A program made the translations under genes and the position numbers. A stretch of DNA of 64,000 nucleotides from Silene latifolia (taxonomy: Eukaryota; Streptophyta; Magnoliopsida; Caryophyllales; Caryophyllaceae), in contig NC_133538.1 in NCBI RefSeq assembly GCF_048544455.1, positions 20,177,969 to 20,241,968 on the forward strand, in the 5' to 3' direction. Within the stretch, counting starts at the first letter, position 1. The number at the start of each line of letters is the position of its first letter. This document shows positions 33,928 to 45,117 of the stretch, piece after piece. The notes beneath the pieces are model-generated. The model worked only from the letters and a program-made list of their open reading frames with translations. It was not told the origin of the DNA and made no database searches.

Positions 33928-35742
33928 CTACTCAGCTCGAGCTCTCTCCGCCGCCGCCGCTGGGTCCTCGTCGTCCTCCTCCTCCTCACTAGCAGACTCC
34001 GGGTACCCCTCAACTGGGTACCGGTAAAAGGAAGGGTGTGGCCAACCCTCTGGGATCGGACGGTGTCGCCTCATGTGATACTCGTATAGAGGGAACAAAG
34101 TCAAAGCTATATCCCGCTCCATACGAGCCTGTCTCTCTGCAATCTCAACTAACAAACCATCACGGCGCCTTTGGGTCCATGACCGAGGATGCCTCAAAGG
34201 GTGGTGGAGGTACAAAATTAGCCGGTAGGACCGGCTGTGTCTGGTCAGCAGGCACAGGAGTAGGAGTAGGAGTAGGGATCGGGGTAGGTGTGGCCGTGGA
34301 AGTCTGGCCACCCATGGAAGGTGCGGATCCCTCTCCGGTCTCAAGTCTACGCTGCTTCTTAGCGGCGGGTAAGGTAGTAGGTGGGCGGACCTGGAGATGG
34401 TACTGAGGTAGAGGTGGTGGGCAAAGGGGCTAGACGAGGCAAGGTGTCACAAGGAAGGTCGACGGATAGGGAACCGTCTATCTTCCATCTCCGGTAGTCT
34501 GTGGTCAGCCAAGTCTGAGAGTGCATGGCAGCTAGGCTCAGATACCTATCACCGTCTATGTAAGGTAAGTCACGAGGCAAGACGGTTAGGAGAGAACGGG
34601 CAAGAAAGGTGGCTATGCCACCGCAGACGATAGTGCCCATGAGCTTCTCTCCCTGAGCCTGGAAGTACCTGACGGTCAAATAAGCGATGTTGAGGGTAAA
34701 GGGACCCTCGCCGTCAATGTTCAGATAACCGCCTAAGATGGAGAGCTCGTTGTTGTTGATGTTGTTTGGCTCCTTTCGGCAAAAAATAGTGCTCCCCATC
34801 AGTCTAAGAAATAACGGGCGGGGAGTAGGTGGACCTGAGTGAGCTTTCGCTCGTGAAAAGGGGTCTGTGCCAAAGCCCGCCAAAGAAGACTAATGAATTT
34901 CCTAGGGGCAATAATGGTGCTCGTAAAGGAAAGGCCGAGTTGGGTACCAAACTCTTCAAGTGTCATAGAAAAGGTCCGGTTATACAACTGGAAGGACACA
35001 TAAAGACTAGTAGGGACAGCGTCGTGTGCCCTTGAGGAGAAGGTGAAAGAGCTGAAGAACTCAAGGCTCAGCTCCCTGAAAGTGTGGCCACTCATAGTGA
35101 TGAGTCCGGTCATCCCCGTGCCCCGTAAAAGCTCAAAACTGTTTCGTAGAAGCCGAGCCTCTGAAGTGACGTATGGCAAAGAAAGCGCGTAGGGAGAAAG
35201 TCACAGTCAACTAAGTCATAAGACCTCTTACGATGAACACCGTTAATTAAAGTTACCTGGGGGAACGCAGGGTAGGAGTCAAGAGTGTCGTCCACTCAGA
35301 TCGTAACACAGCCAGCAGCAGGTGTAGTAGGACCACGACCACGACCCCGGCCTCTAGAACCTGAAGTAGATGACCGTCCACTAACGGTACGAGGAACTAG
35401 AGCCGCCCGTAAAGCAGCTGCGACTGCGGGTGAGTCCGCCACAGGTGTGCTCACCGTGGCTGAAGTAGAGGCTGTGGCTGCAGCTGTGACCGCCACTGAG
35501 GAAGAAAGGCTAGTAGCAGTGCTAGTAGTAGTAGTGGCTGTGACTGAGGTGGTAGCTAAAACAGGGCTAGAAGAAGTGCTAGCAGGCGTAAAAACAGTAA
35601 CAGCAGCAGAGACTAAGAACACAGGAGCTGCGGTACTAACAGAAGTGGAGGCGGTGGTGACAGTAGGGACCACCGTCTCGGATAAGGATGGACTAGAAGT
35701 CGAGCTAGTGGAGGGCACAAAGCTAGAATCCATCCTAAACAA
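33928..35742 (-). pseudogene. Element B third ORF (ATHILA ORF-1-like), disrupted
   Basis: Starts on the - strand at 35742 with a serine/threonine/valine-rich low-complexity region (STSSTSSPSLSETVVPTVTT), followed by GRGRGRG. A TGA at 35296 interrupts it, and the frame resumes with TLDSYPAFPQVTLINGVHRK. A frameshift near 35150 leads to LLRNSFELLRGTGMTGLITM and FSMTLEEFGTQLGL, a motif typical of ATHILA ORF-1 proteins. Further frameshifts near 34840 and 34360 are needed to reach the basic/acidic C terminus (RMERDIALTLFPLYEYHMRR, then EEEEDDEDPAAAAE). The order agrees with element A's ORF3, but the N terminus is unlike it. Function unknown. Confidence 0.78.
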
Positions 35743-36545
35743 ATAGGGCAGGAGAATTTGATAAGCAATTAATGAATTAGCAGCACTGAAAACAGCAGTT
35801 AACAGCAGAGAATTCCCAAAGACGGTTGAAAAATTCGACCTATTAGACCAAAAATTCCCAAATTTTCCTCAAAAATTCGAATGATAGCAGGTAAACAACG
35901 ATAGGGGAAGGGTAGCAGATTAAGCAACAATGGAAACCAATTAAGCAATTGGAAGCAGCAAAAACCAGTATACAGTCGAAAATTTCGACTATAATTAGCC
36001 CTAATCGCAAATTTTCCCATAAAATTCGAATTAATCATGTAAAAATCAATGAGGCATGGGAATTAAGCATCAAGTAAGACAAATTAGTCATTGAATCAAA
36101 ATTATAATCGAAAAATTTGACCTAATATGAACATCGAAACCCTAATTCCTAATCTACTTCATAAAAAGCAAAATTAATGAAATTAAATTGCAAGGAAGTG
36201 TAGGAATTACTTACTTGATGATAAATAACCTACAAATAGCAATTAATCGACAATCAACAAGCAACAATGGCGATTTTTGATCGAAAAACCGCGAAACCCT
36301 AAAATCCTCAATTGACCTTGTAAAGCAACAATAATCAAGGGGAAAATAGAGGGCAATTGACGATTAATTAGCAAGGAATAAAATGTAGGTGGCGGATTTG
36401 GTAAATGGGCAAGAAAAATGGAGGATTTGGGGGTTTTTTTGATCGCAAAGAAGGGGGAAAGGGGCGAAATAACGAAGAAGTAATGAAATAATAAAACAAA
36501 GGAAGGAGTTAAAGAGACTCCCTGCGTCTAATTTTCAATTTCACT
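35743..36545 (-). other. Spacer between protease and ORF3 of element B
   Basis: AT-rich and non-coding, with several TCGAAAATT-like words. No reverse transcriptase or integrase remnant is visible. It would act as the 5' leader of ORF3 if that gene is expressed separately. Confidence 0.6.
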
Positions 36546-36716
36546 CGATCGAGTGGTTTAGAACTGCTCGATCGAGAACTTCTTGTATTCATCTACTCGA
36601 TCTAGTAAAAAGTTACTCGATCGAGAACTCCCCTTTTCAGCTTTTGTCGATCGAGTAACAGGAAACCATTCGATCGAACAAATTCCACTCGATCGAGTAC
36701 AAAAAGTACTCGATCG
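36546..36716. repeat. ACTCGATCGAGT palindrome array between protease and ORF3 of element B
   Basis: Eight cores start at 36546, 36569, 36598, 36618, 36648, 36671, 36690 and 36711: spacings 23, 29, 20, 30, 23, 19 and 21 bp. The alternating short and long steps match the LTR array. Its place in the element corresponds to the 12601-12735 array of element A. Confidence 0.92.
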
Positions 36717-36943
36717 AGCTCTTTTCCTCGTGTAAGCTCTTGAATTTGCGTATAATTCCCCAAACCTGCATAAAAACATCGCAAAAATATCCCAAAATAC
36801 CAAATGCGAAAAGTAACAGCCTATAGTCTTCTAACCTATGCTAAAAATGTCTAAATTCTAATTGTCCTAATTAAAAGCAATAAACAAGTCCGACGGGAAT
36901 TAAAAATTGTTTATACAAATTGGTACACGGGGCATTTCCCCCC

Positions 36944-39695
36944 TCACTTCTCAAAGCATTTCAATAGCCCCTCGGAGGGCTTCTGACTGGAGGACGTCAC
37001 CTCAGCAACATTAATCATCCTCTTCAATTTCCATGAGCTTGAACTCGATTCGCTAGGAGGAGAATAGTTGACGTCCACATACGCACGAACTTTTCTCGTC
37101 CTTATTCCTTTCTCACCAGCTTTAACATCATCGCTCCCACTTTGACTGACATTAATTGCACAATACTTATTGACAGCTCCTGCATTATCTTCATCTGTAC
37201 CTGCAGTAAGGAAAAAAGACGAAATTTCCTCCTTTTTGCTCTCAACCTGAGGCGGAGGGGTCACAATAGCAGCACAATATTCTAAATTTTCATTTGGAGT
37301 GTCAATAGGAGGGTCAATAGAAGAGAGGGCATTGCAAGGCTGAGCTTGGATGGGAGCCCTTCGGAACTTAGACTGATGGAATATCAATTCCTCGTCCCCA
37401 ACCTGGAAAGTCAATGTCTTGCCCCCGACGTTTATCACTGCACGGGCAGTAAATAAAAATGGTCTCCCTAAAATAATAGGGGTATGGGCATCTTCAGGGA
37501 TGTCAAGTACAACGAAGTCAACGGGAATAAAGAACCTCCCGATCTTAACGGGTATGTCTTCTATGACACCTAGTGGCCGTGATATGCTACGGTCGGCCAT
37601 CTAAACAGTCATATTTGTGCAATTAAACTTTGTCAAACCAAGTCTCTTAGCCAGAGACAGCGGTAAGACACTCACGCTAGCGCCAAGATCGCATAACGCG
37701 TTATCAATCAAATGGGTACCAATATGACACGGAATCGAAAAACTACCCGGTCTGACTGTTTGGGAGGTAACTTATTCTGAACTAAGGCTGTCCCTACCTC
37801 GGTCAAAGCTACCATCTCATGGTCATTAATGTACCTCTTACGCGATAAAATTTCTTTCATAAATTTAAGGTAAGAGGGTACTTGTGTCAGCAATTCGGAG
37901 AATGACACAGTGACCTGCAAGCCTTAGTACTCTGCAACCACCTCGGGAAGGGTACTGTTATGGGTATCTCGAGCCCTTTGTTCCTCTCTTCCAATGTATC
38001 AGCCGGATGAAGCTCTAAATCCTTCGATCGAGACTTCTTTCCTCTCGAACGTGGTCTTTCAGGTGATTTTTCACTCGATCGAGCACTAGCAGGCTCTCGA
38101 TCGAGTTGTTCTTTATCTTCATTAATCGATCGACCAAAAGTATTATTCGATCGAACAGATTCTTCAGCAAATTCACTCGATCGAGCAGTTTTATTTACTC
38201 GATCGGGCTCTTGTTTTTCCTGTTCACTCGATCGAGTAGAAATTCCACTCGATCGAGTCCTTTCTTCAGTAGTTTTACTCGATCGACCCCCAGAAATTAG
38301 TCGATCGAGTACTTTCTTTTTCGTCAGCTCTTTTTCTTCGACAATGCACTGTTCATCAGCAGCAATTTGCTTCCCCGGGTCTGAATTCGGTCCTTCATAT
38401 GAATAACCGCTCCTCAAATTAATTAAATTCACCGTCTCATGTGGATTCTTATCGGCTTGTGACGTTAGATGTCCCGGTTTCCTTGTGGACTGATTCGCGG
38501 CTAACTGGGCAACTTGAGTTTTAAGTGCCTTGATAGATGCATCTTTTTGTTGATCGCTCAGTTGCCATTGCTTTGTCAAAGACTGCAACATCGTCTTCAA
38601 CTCACCTAGCTCACTTACCCCACTAGAAGATGATGCACCTTGATTAGGTGTAGGAAAGGAAGGAGGCTTCTGAAAGCCTTGTTGAGCCTTATGAGGAGGG
38701 ACATATGGCTGCTGCTGCTGTGGAAGAGGGGTAGGATTGAGCACATTTTGACTTATCCACCTCAAATTGGGATGGACTGCCCCTTGGTTGTTATAACAGG
38801 AACCCCCTCCTTGCCTGTATTGTTGAAAAGCAAGGACCTGTTCCTTCTCCGTAAGACAGCCAACAACAGTGTGACCGTCGTTGCTCCCACACCTCTCACA
38901 TATGACAGTCTCCCCTCTAGTAAGCAAATGGACCGTCTGAGGCTCCCCACCAAAATGCAGCTCCAGCTTATCAAACCTAGCATTCATGGCTTCCAGCTGA
39001 GCCACAACTTGCTTATCGACTGCATGAACTATTCTAATACCATCCCTTGGGTTTCCATACTCAGCACAGTGGGTCGCCATCTCTTCAATAAGAGCTCATC
39101 CCTTATCATCGTCGGTGTTCTTTTGAAATCTTCCGTTGGATGATGCATCAAGTATGGCTCTGTGATCATCGTATAGCCTATTGTAGAACTGATTGGACAG
39201 GAACCACGGATCAAAACCATGGTGAGGAATATACCTCACCAACCTCTTGAAACGGCACCAAGCTTCATAGAAACTTTCATCCGGTGCCTGTTTGAAACTT
39301 GTAATCTTGGCCCTCAGCTGACTAGTGCGCTGCGGAGGGAAATATCTCTTATAAAAAGCAAGAGCAAGGGTCTCCCAGTTTGTGACCCCCGCGGCCGTAC
39401 GGTCCAAATCAGTCAGCCATTCCCTGGCTGAGTCAGTCAAAGAAAAAGGAAACAGAACATCCTTAATCTTGTCTTGAGTTACCCCCTTTGTGGCAGGGAT
39501 AGTAGAATATTAGTCCGTAAAGACCTCCATATGCTTCCTCGGGTCTTCACCTGCCACACCTCTAAAGAGATTTCTCTCCACCAGATTGATATAGGAAGGA
39601 CGGATGTCAAATGTATTCCCATCCTCAGTCTAGAGATTGAAACCCTTTGGAATTGATGATGCTTTAGGCTCCGAATGACTGGGTATGTTCGACAT
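36944..39695 (-). pseudogene. Element B gag-protease, disrupted, protease active site retained
   Basis: ATG at 39695 on the - strand. Gag domain motifs in order: PSYINLVERNLFRGVAGEDP, DVLFPFSLTDSAREW, SFYEAWCRFKRLVRYIPHHG. A cysteine-rich knuckle follows (CERCGSNDGHTVVGC, one residue longer between C and H than the standard form), then PQQQQPYVPP and QLAANQ. The first part is one frame broken by stops in the N-terminal 60 codons and by TGA where a tryptophan is expected (before ALIEEMATH, near 39095). A frameshift lies near 37900 and another near 37740. The aspartic protease has an intact CDLGASVSVLPLS active site near 37665-37700 and ILGRPFL near 37470-37490. A TAG at about 37602 lies between them. 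Between 38019 and 38313 the coding sequence carries the palindrome array, translated as repeated RSS and DR. Confidence 0.88.
38025..38307. repeat. ACTCGATCGAGT palindrome array inside the gag-protease coding region of element B
   Basis: Twelve cores start at 38025, 38046, 38076, 38098, 38127, 38148, 38178, 38200, 38229, 38250, 38280 and 38302. Spacings are 21, 30, 22, 29, 21, 30, 22, 29, 21, 30 and 22 bp, an almost strict alternation that adds to 51 bp (17 codons). The copy at 38046 is degenerate (CGAACG). Spacers share little sequence although they are coding. Confidence 0.95.
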
Positions 39696-39989
39696 CTTTA
39701 CTGGTTGGTTTACAGAACTGAAAGTGTCTTCTTCAAAAGATGGATTTTCTGTAAAAGGAAATGCTGAAGTTCGGGTTCGAAAGCACTCAAGGCTTCCTTT
39801 CGTGATTCTCTTTGCAGACGGAGTCTGTGCCTGAACAGCCTCTCTGGTTCAGAATCAGCTGAAACTAACTCCAACCTGTATGACCTGGGCATACACAACA
39901 TGAAAGAAAATGAATAAGAACTGCCTCAAAGAATAAAATTCCCTGAGACGGATAAAATAAACGAAATAAAGACAGATAGGGCAATTGCC

Positions 39990-40007
39990 TCCCCGGCAAC
40001 GGCGCCA
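39990..40007 (-). other. Primer binding site of element B (tRNA-Asp)
   Basis: On the - strand TGGCGCCGTTGCCGGGGA matches the 3' end of plant tRNA-Asp exactly over 18 bases. It lies five bases from the LTR end. Confidence 0.93.
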
Positions 40008-40012
40008 AAATT

Positions 40013-41468
40013 TGACAGGGCTGTCGTATACCTATCAAAAATAACTAACTAAACTAACTATATAGCTAGGGAAGTCAGGTCGATCTCCTCAGGGAGGCAA
40101 GATATCTGTAAAGGTCCGTCTTTTTTGTCACAAATGGGGGGCTTTTGTAATTGGTTTTCTAAACTAAAAGTGTAAAAGGAAGAGAAGCAAGGAAAGAGTA
40201 ATAAAGGCAGAAAATGAGATGAAACTATCAATAGAGAGGGGACATGTCAGGATTTCGGTTCACTACGGTAGTCCAGTGACTCGACTGTAAACAACTTAGA
40301 TAAATTACTACGAGACGGATATGGAAAGGTCCTTCCGGTCCACTTTCTACCCTAGATTCCCACTAACTTAACTTTCGTCCTCGTCAGGGTAGTCTACTGT
40401 TCATAGCAGGTCTATTTAGTCCAATCTTCCGATACAGGATTAAATTTAACTAGATTAAAAGGGTGACTTAGAAGCGTGCACTCAACTAAGTCGGTAGATA
40501 CAGTTATATTGCTATGGGGACAGAGTCTCACAATTAATTCATCTAACCTATTTACTCTATCGTCACATTTCTACCGTAGATCCCCTAATCCCGACATGAA
40601 ATGATTTAGCTACTCATATCGCTAATATTGTCAATAGTAACAATATTAAGATAACTAATGTAAAGCATGATGAAATAGTAATTAAAATGCATAAACAAAG
40701 ATTAGGGTAGAAATTAAGGAAGAGCAAAACAAGTAATTAAGATGAATAAATGAAAGATTAAAATTAAAAAGGGAGAAAGAGATTACAATCACAAGAATCC
40801 GGCGTAAAGAACAAACAAATCCGAGCTAATAACCCCGAAAACAAAGTTACAGTGAAAGAGAAAAAGCAACACAGTCTTTTTTGTCAAATATGAAAAGTAG
40901 GATAAAACTTAGTAGAAATGGTCCTAATGACCTAGTTATTATGCGCTTAAATAGAAAAACTACTATGTCCATAAGCTAAAACACGTTCACGGACTAATTA
41001 AAGCCCATGAAAGCCAAAACCACTCGATCGAGCATTTCTCCAAATAATCTACTCGATCGAACAAAATTTTTACTCGATCGAGTAACTCCTAATTCCAGCA
41101 CTTCTCGATCGAGCATAATACTACTCGATCAACCAACCTCAGCCATAGGGACCACTCGATCGAGCAACAGAACACCTCGATCGAGTATTCCTCCTTCAAA
41201 CCAGCTCAAACTCGTGACCGACTGCTCCGTAGACCGTTCCTTCACGCATCCTAATGCAGGATCTCAATCTGAAAAATCCCGTCTCCTCAAAATGCATGCA
41301 AAAAGGATGGAAATGGTGCGATTCTACTACTTCCACGTTCATTTCTACAAAACAGACAAAATGAACCAAAGTAGCCAATTCGGGGCATAATACTATATAA
41401 ATAGTACAAAAGTACATGGAAATACGTGCTGAAATAGGCTAAAAAGACTATACAAAATGCACGTATCA
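40013..41468 (-). repeat. 5' LTR of element B
   Basis: Same sequence as 30637-32118 with many substitutions. The motif array at 41021-41190 lacks one unit: the left LTR has a 23-bp block with an extra CTCAATCGAG copy that is absent here, as expected for recombination between two neighbouring palindromes. Confidence 0.9.
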
Positions 41469-41473
41469 TTTGC

Positions 41474-41697
41474 TCTGGTGAAATAATTAACAGCGACACA
41501 TTTTATAACACAGCTGAAATAAATGAGATATTGTTAGGCCAGAAAGCTGAAAGGTCTGGATCTAAGGAGAAGGGTTCTCCCTTTAAGTCAACGTAACTCG
41601 CCGAGCGTGCAATTCTGAAGGAGGCAGGTTATATTGCTGATGAAGTTGATGCAACCTTCTAGCTTTTGGAGAAGCGGATTTGGGGGGGGGGGGGTGA
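41474..41697 (+). pseudogene. Middle exon of the Ulp1-like gene, second part
   Basis: Continues the frame cut by element B: with one TTTGC removed, the reading passes from QIC into SGEIINSDTFYNTAEINEIL and on to a TAA near 41595. It then reads LAERAILKEAGYIADEVDAT with a stop soon after, and LLEKRIW. The repeat of EINEIL and of a LLEKR/LLKLADR-like helix shows the linker is made of degenerate repeats. It ends in a run of G near 41680-41692. Confidence 0.55.
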
Positions 41698-42120
41698 TTA
41701 GAGATGGCAAATGGGTCTATCAGGTCGGGCCAGTTTGGGTCGGGTCATTTCAAGTCTTTCATTGATTTCAGGTTAATTCGGTTCGGATTGGGTCATTTTG
41801 GGTTTCGGGTCTGTTTCAGGTCAAGCAAGTCGGGTTATTTCGGGTCGGGTCATTTTCGAGCAAATGATTAAGAAAGAAAAAGTCATTTCAAGTCAATTAG
41901 AGTTATGTTTTGTCCGGTCATTTTCGGGTTGGGGGTTTCATATCGGGTCATTTTCGGGTCGGGTAAGTTACAGGTCAAGAAAGTTTGGGTCATGTTTGGG
42001 TCGGGTCGGGTCAGTTCGGGTTTTTGGGTCACCTTCGGGTGATGTAGTAAAGGTCAATTTTGTGTCTTAGGTCAGCCTTTTCAGGTCGGGTCAATCGGGC
42101 CGGGTTGCTTTTGCCAGGTC
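41698..42120 (+). repeat. TCGGGTCA-type degenerate repeat block
   Basis: About 420 bp made of variants of TCGGGTCATTTCGGG and TCGGGTTT, with no fixed period. It interrupts the coding linker of the Ulp1-like gene. Similar GGGTCGGGT blocks are common in plant genomes, often inside non-autonomous DNA elements. No terminal repeat or target duplication was identified. Confidence 0.75.
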
Positions 42121-42125
42121 TAGTT

Positions 42126-44101
42126 CTGATATAGAGGCTGTTCATTTAGGTGAGAAGGTAGGCCGTATAGGAGAGGTGGTTGATGAGGATGTCGAGGGAA
42201 GGATAACACATCCCTCCATTTATGTCCCGCAAACTGATATAACCCACCACCCATTTATACTTCATTTTGTTGATGCCCTACCCTGCATGAGTGTGGTTCC
42301 TGAGAATCCAGGATGTTCTCTTAACTGTGGGACTTCCAATCCAGAGCAGATCGTTGTGTCAGCTTTTCTATGTCGTAATAAGGGCTTCTTCTCTATATTT
42401 TTTAGTCTGAGGAAAGACATAATGGACTACGTCTTTAGTGCACCGGGTTCGGTTGACAATTTGTAAGTAAACATTATTCTTAACATTTCACAAATTCCTC
42501 ATGTTAAAATTCCTTTTTATTCATGAGTTTTAATCATTAATGATTTTTTTTCTCCTTGTAGGGAACATTTGGTTACATACACTGACTTTTATCTCATACC
42601 TCGTGAAGACATGATCTCATTGCTACCAGAAAAGCAGGTGACGAACAATGTTATTGATTGTTAGTGTTTGTTACTGAATCACATGATGAATTAGAAGACC
42701 GCACCCATCGTAAGCAACCGTTGGTTCTTTGGGCTTTGTCATACTGTAAGTGTGCATGTAATATATTTTATTAATCTCTTTAGTGTGCAAGTTTTATTGT
42801 ACACTGCGGCGTCTGTAACTTGAATGCCAGTGTAACTTCAGTGGACTGACTATGTTACCCCAATGAATTCAGTGTTTTGACATCAATCCTTAAGTTTATT
42901 GTAGTTTCAATTTCCCAATAAACTTAATTTGAGTGCTTATTTATTTTTTGTTTGAGTAGGGTATCGTAGTGCAAATTTCGGACACGAAAAAAACTGGAAA
43001 AGTCGTGAACTATAATGCCGATTTTTTTGATGCATGGGACATGTGTATTAAATCCTGTTATCCTCCCTTTCATTTTGTCTTTTATCTGATATGAAACTTG
43101 AAGTATATATCGTGTATAGTTTTTCCGTTTCAAATATTTATGGTCCAAAACTTATATGTAACCATGCATATTACGATTTTCAGGTTTTTATTCCAGTTCT
43201 ATCACTTGATGAAGATCACTATAGCTATGCTTGCATAAACTTCTTATCAGAGCAGATTGAGTATCTTGACAACTGTACTTATGATGATGATTTTGAGAAG
43301 CTACCTTACACAGGCATCGCACGTATCCTGGTATGTAATCTAACGCACATTTTCTATATATAGAAGTTAATTTTTAATTTGCCATATTCGTAAGTAAATT
43401 ATCTATTGAAACTACTTTCAGGCTGATGCAATGGGATAGTATATATGTTTCAAAGGAGTTGCCAAAGGATCTAAGGTTAGCGCGTTTAAACTGGTGAACG
43501 TTATTGTTAGATGGCAGCGAGTAGGGTATTCCGGAAATGATTGTGGTGTATACATGATGCTACATATGTTGCTGTATTGCGGATCGCCTTTTGAGTGTGG
43601 TTTAGGAAAGATGGATGCAATGAATTTATTCCGTGCAGAAATTGCTTCTACCCTCATTCTTAGCGACATTAATAAGAGCAGGGAAGACGTGCTATCCATG
43701 GATTCTTCCTTTATAGTGGCTAAGAGTCCGCCGAAGAAGATCAGTGCATCATTCAAAACCCCTCTGCCAAATGCTGACCTCAAGAGGAAGATTGACGATG
43801 CAAATGAGACCGAAGTTACGTATAAACGCTGTTGTTCCTCTACGCCCAACATCGTGACTCCCAAGGCTACTGTTGCCAACCCCTCTGCTGGTGACCCACT
43901 GTCAGCTGTTAGTAGCCGTCGTTGTTGTAAAGGTGATGGGCTTGGCTATTCCCTCGATTGTGGGCAGGCTACTGGTGCGTCTCTCGTTGTCGTCTCTAAT
44001 TTCCTACGGAACAACATGTCATTATTCAAGGACGTGAAAGACTTACGGAAGAACGTGGCGGACTATTGCTTCCAAGACGACAATCACATGTCGAACATGT
44101 A
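42126..44101 (+). pseudogene. Ulp1-like cysteine protease domain 1 (complete catalytic residues, broken frame)
   Basis: Ulp1/C48 proteases remove SUMO from proteins; plant transposon-borne copies are of unknown substrate. Exons: up to about 42464 (donor TT|GTAAGT), 42562-42747 (EHLVTYTDFYLIPREDMISL), about 42960-43090, 43185-43330 and 43422-44101. Catalytic residues can be placed: His at 43217-43219 (DEDHYSYACINF), Asp at 43268-43270 (EYLDNC), Gln at 43515-43517 and Cys at 43542-43544 (GNDCGVYMML). The frame has stops at W-to-TAG after NNVIDC (about 42660), near 42695 and at 43437 (ADAMG-stop-YIC), so no active protein can be made from this copy. A basic, serine-rich tail (KRKIDDANETEVTYKRCC) follows and links to domain 2. 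Introns carry TGTGTAACTTCA-like motifs. Confidence 0.8.
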
Positions 44102-44187
44102 AGTTACATGTATCAGTTAACCTTGTCCATTTTGCCAAGTAATGAATTGGAATTGGTTATATAATTTTTCTATTGTTTTAAACACAG

Positions 44188-44364
44188 AGAGGACCTAGAT
44201 GAATACGAGCCCAATGCTACGCTTCGAAGGGATGAGATCTTATCTATATTACCCGACACTTTAATGTCTTCCTTTGTGATTGAATGCTGGGTAATTTGCT
44301 GAACATGATAGAGTCAGAGGAGAACGAGGTTCCAAGCATGGTATGCTTTGGGTTACGTTATACG
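44188..44364 (+). pseudogene. First exon of Ulp1-like domain 2
   Basis: After the acceptor AAACACAG it reads EDLDEYEPNATLRRDEILSI and VIECWVIC, which aligns with the start of domain 1 (EHLVTYTDFYLIPREDMISL, VIDC). The gene therefore contains a tandem duplication of the protease region. Stops follow at about 44300. The exon ends near a GTACGA donor at 44365. Confidence 0.7.
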
Positions 44365-44397
44365 GTACGACCCTAATAACCATTTTCTTAGTCAGTA

Positions 44398-45117
44398 GTA
44401 TATTCAATAACTCTAATGTTATCTTGTGTAACTTTAAGCGTGTTAGGTGAAACTCTACTGTGTAACTTTAGTGTTACCTTTTTGGTGTAACTTCAACCCA
44501 CATTCCTGTAACTCCAGCTTGTATTTTGTGAAATTTCAAGCAGTTTTTTTTAAATAAAAAAATTTAACTTTTATTTTAACCTCAGGTTTAAAAAACATGT
44601 TCAACCACGTTCCTGTTACTCAAAATGTGTAACTTTAGTCCACATTTTGTGTAACTTTAGTCCATTTTCTCAATCAATAGTATATTCAATAACTCTAATG
44701 TTATCTTGTGTAACTTTTAAGAGTGTCATGTGAAACTCTACTGTGTATATTGTGTAACTTTAGTATTAACTTTTTTGTGTAACTTCAACCCACGTTCTTG
44801 TAACTCCAGCTTGTATTTTATGAAATTTCAACCATTTTTTTTAAATAATTTTTTTTTATTTTAACCTCAGGTTTAAAAAACCTATTCAACCACATTCCCG
44901 TTACTCAAAATGTGTAACTTCAGTCCACATTTTGTGTAACTTCAGTCCATTTTCTCAGTCAATAGTATATTCAATAACTCTAATGTTATCTTGTGTAACT
45001 TTAAGCGTGTCAGGTAAAACTCTACTGTGTAACTTTAGTGTTATCTTTTTTGTGTAACTTCAACCCACGTTTCTGTAACTCCAGCTTGTATTTTGTGAAA
45101 CTTCAACCATTTTTTAA
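44398..45117 (+). repeat. Intronic tandem repeat of about 283 bp, three copies
   Basis: GTATATTCAATAACTC starts at 44398, 44680 and 44965, giving periods of 282 and 285 bp. Each unit holds four to six TGTGTAACTTYA or CTGTAACTCCAGC words and a TTTTTTAAATAA stretch. The last copy is broken at 45117 by the fold-back element and continues at 55512-55626. Confidence 0.85.

Larger units (their letters stand above)
30637..41468 (-). mobile_element. Element B: Athila-type Ty3/gypsy retrotransposon, non-autonomous
   Basis: LTRs are 40013-41468 (5' on the - strand, 1456 bp) and 30637-32118 (3', 1482 bp). TTTGC flanks both ends (30632-30636 and 41469-41473). Order on the - strand: LTR, tRNA-Asp primer site, gag-protease (39695-36944), motif array, ORF3 (35742-33928), 1.8 kb of non-coding DNA, polypurine tract, LTR. 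As in element A, reverse transcriptase, RNase H and integrase are missing between protease and ORF3. It is inserted in a linker exon of the Ulp1-like gene. ACTCGATCGAGT arrays occur at four places in it. Confidence 0.92.

Noticed and set aside
34038..34406. + strand frame with GVGVGVGIGVGV
   Set aside because: Shadow of the element B third ORF, which reads on the - strand with matching family motifs.
35285..35746. + strand alanine/valine-rich frame of 153 codons
   Set aside because: Antisense of the serine/threonine-rich N terminus of element B ORF3; the frame stays open because of base composition.
38025..38307. CRISPR-like array: short palindromic repeats with differing spacers
   Set aside because: Repeats are only 10-12 bp, spacers 9-18 bp, and the array is in a plant retrotransposon coding region without cas genes. 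It is reported as a palindrome array.
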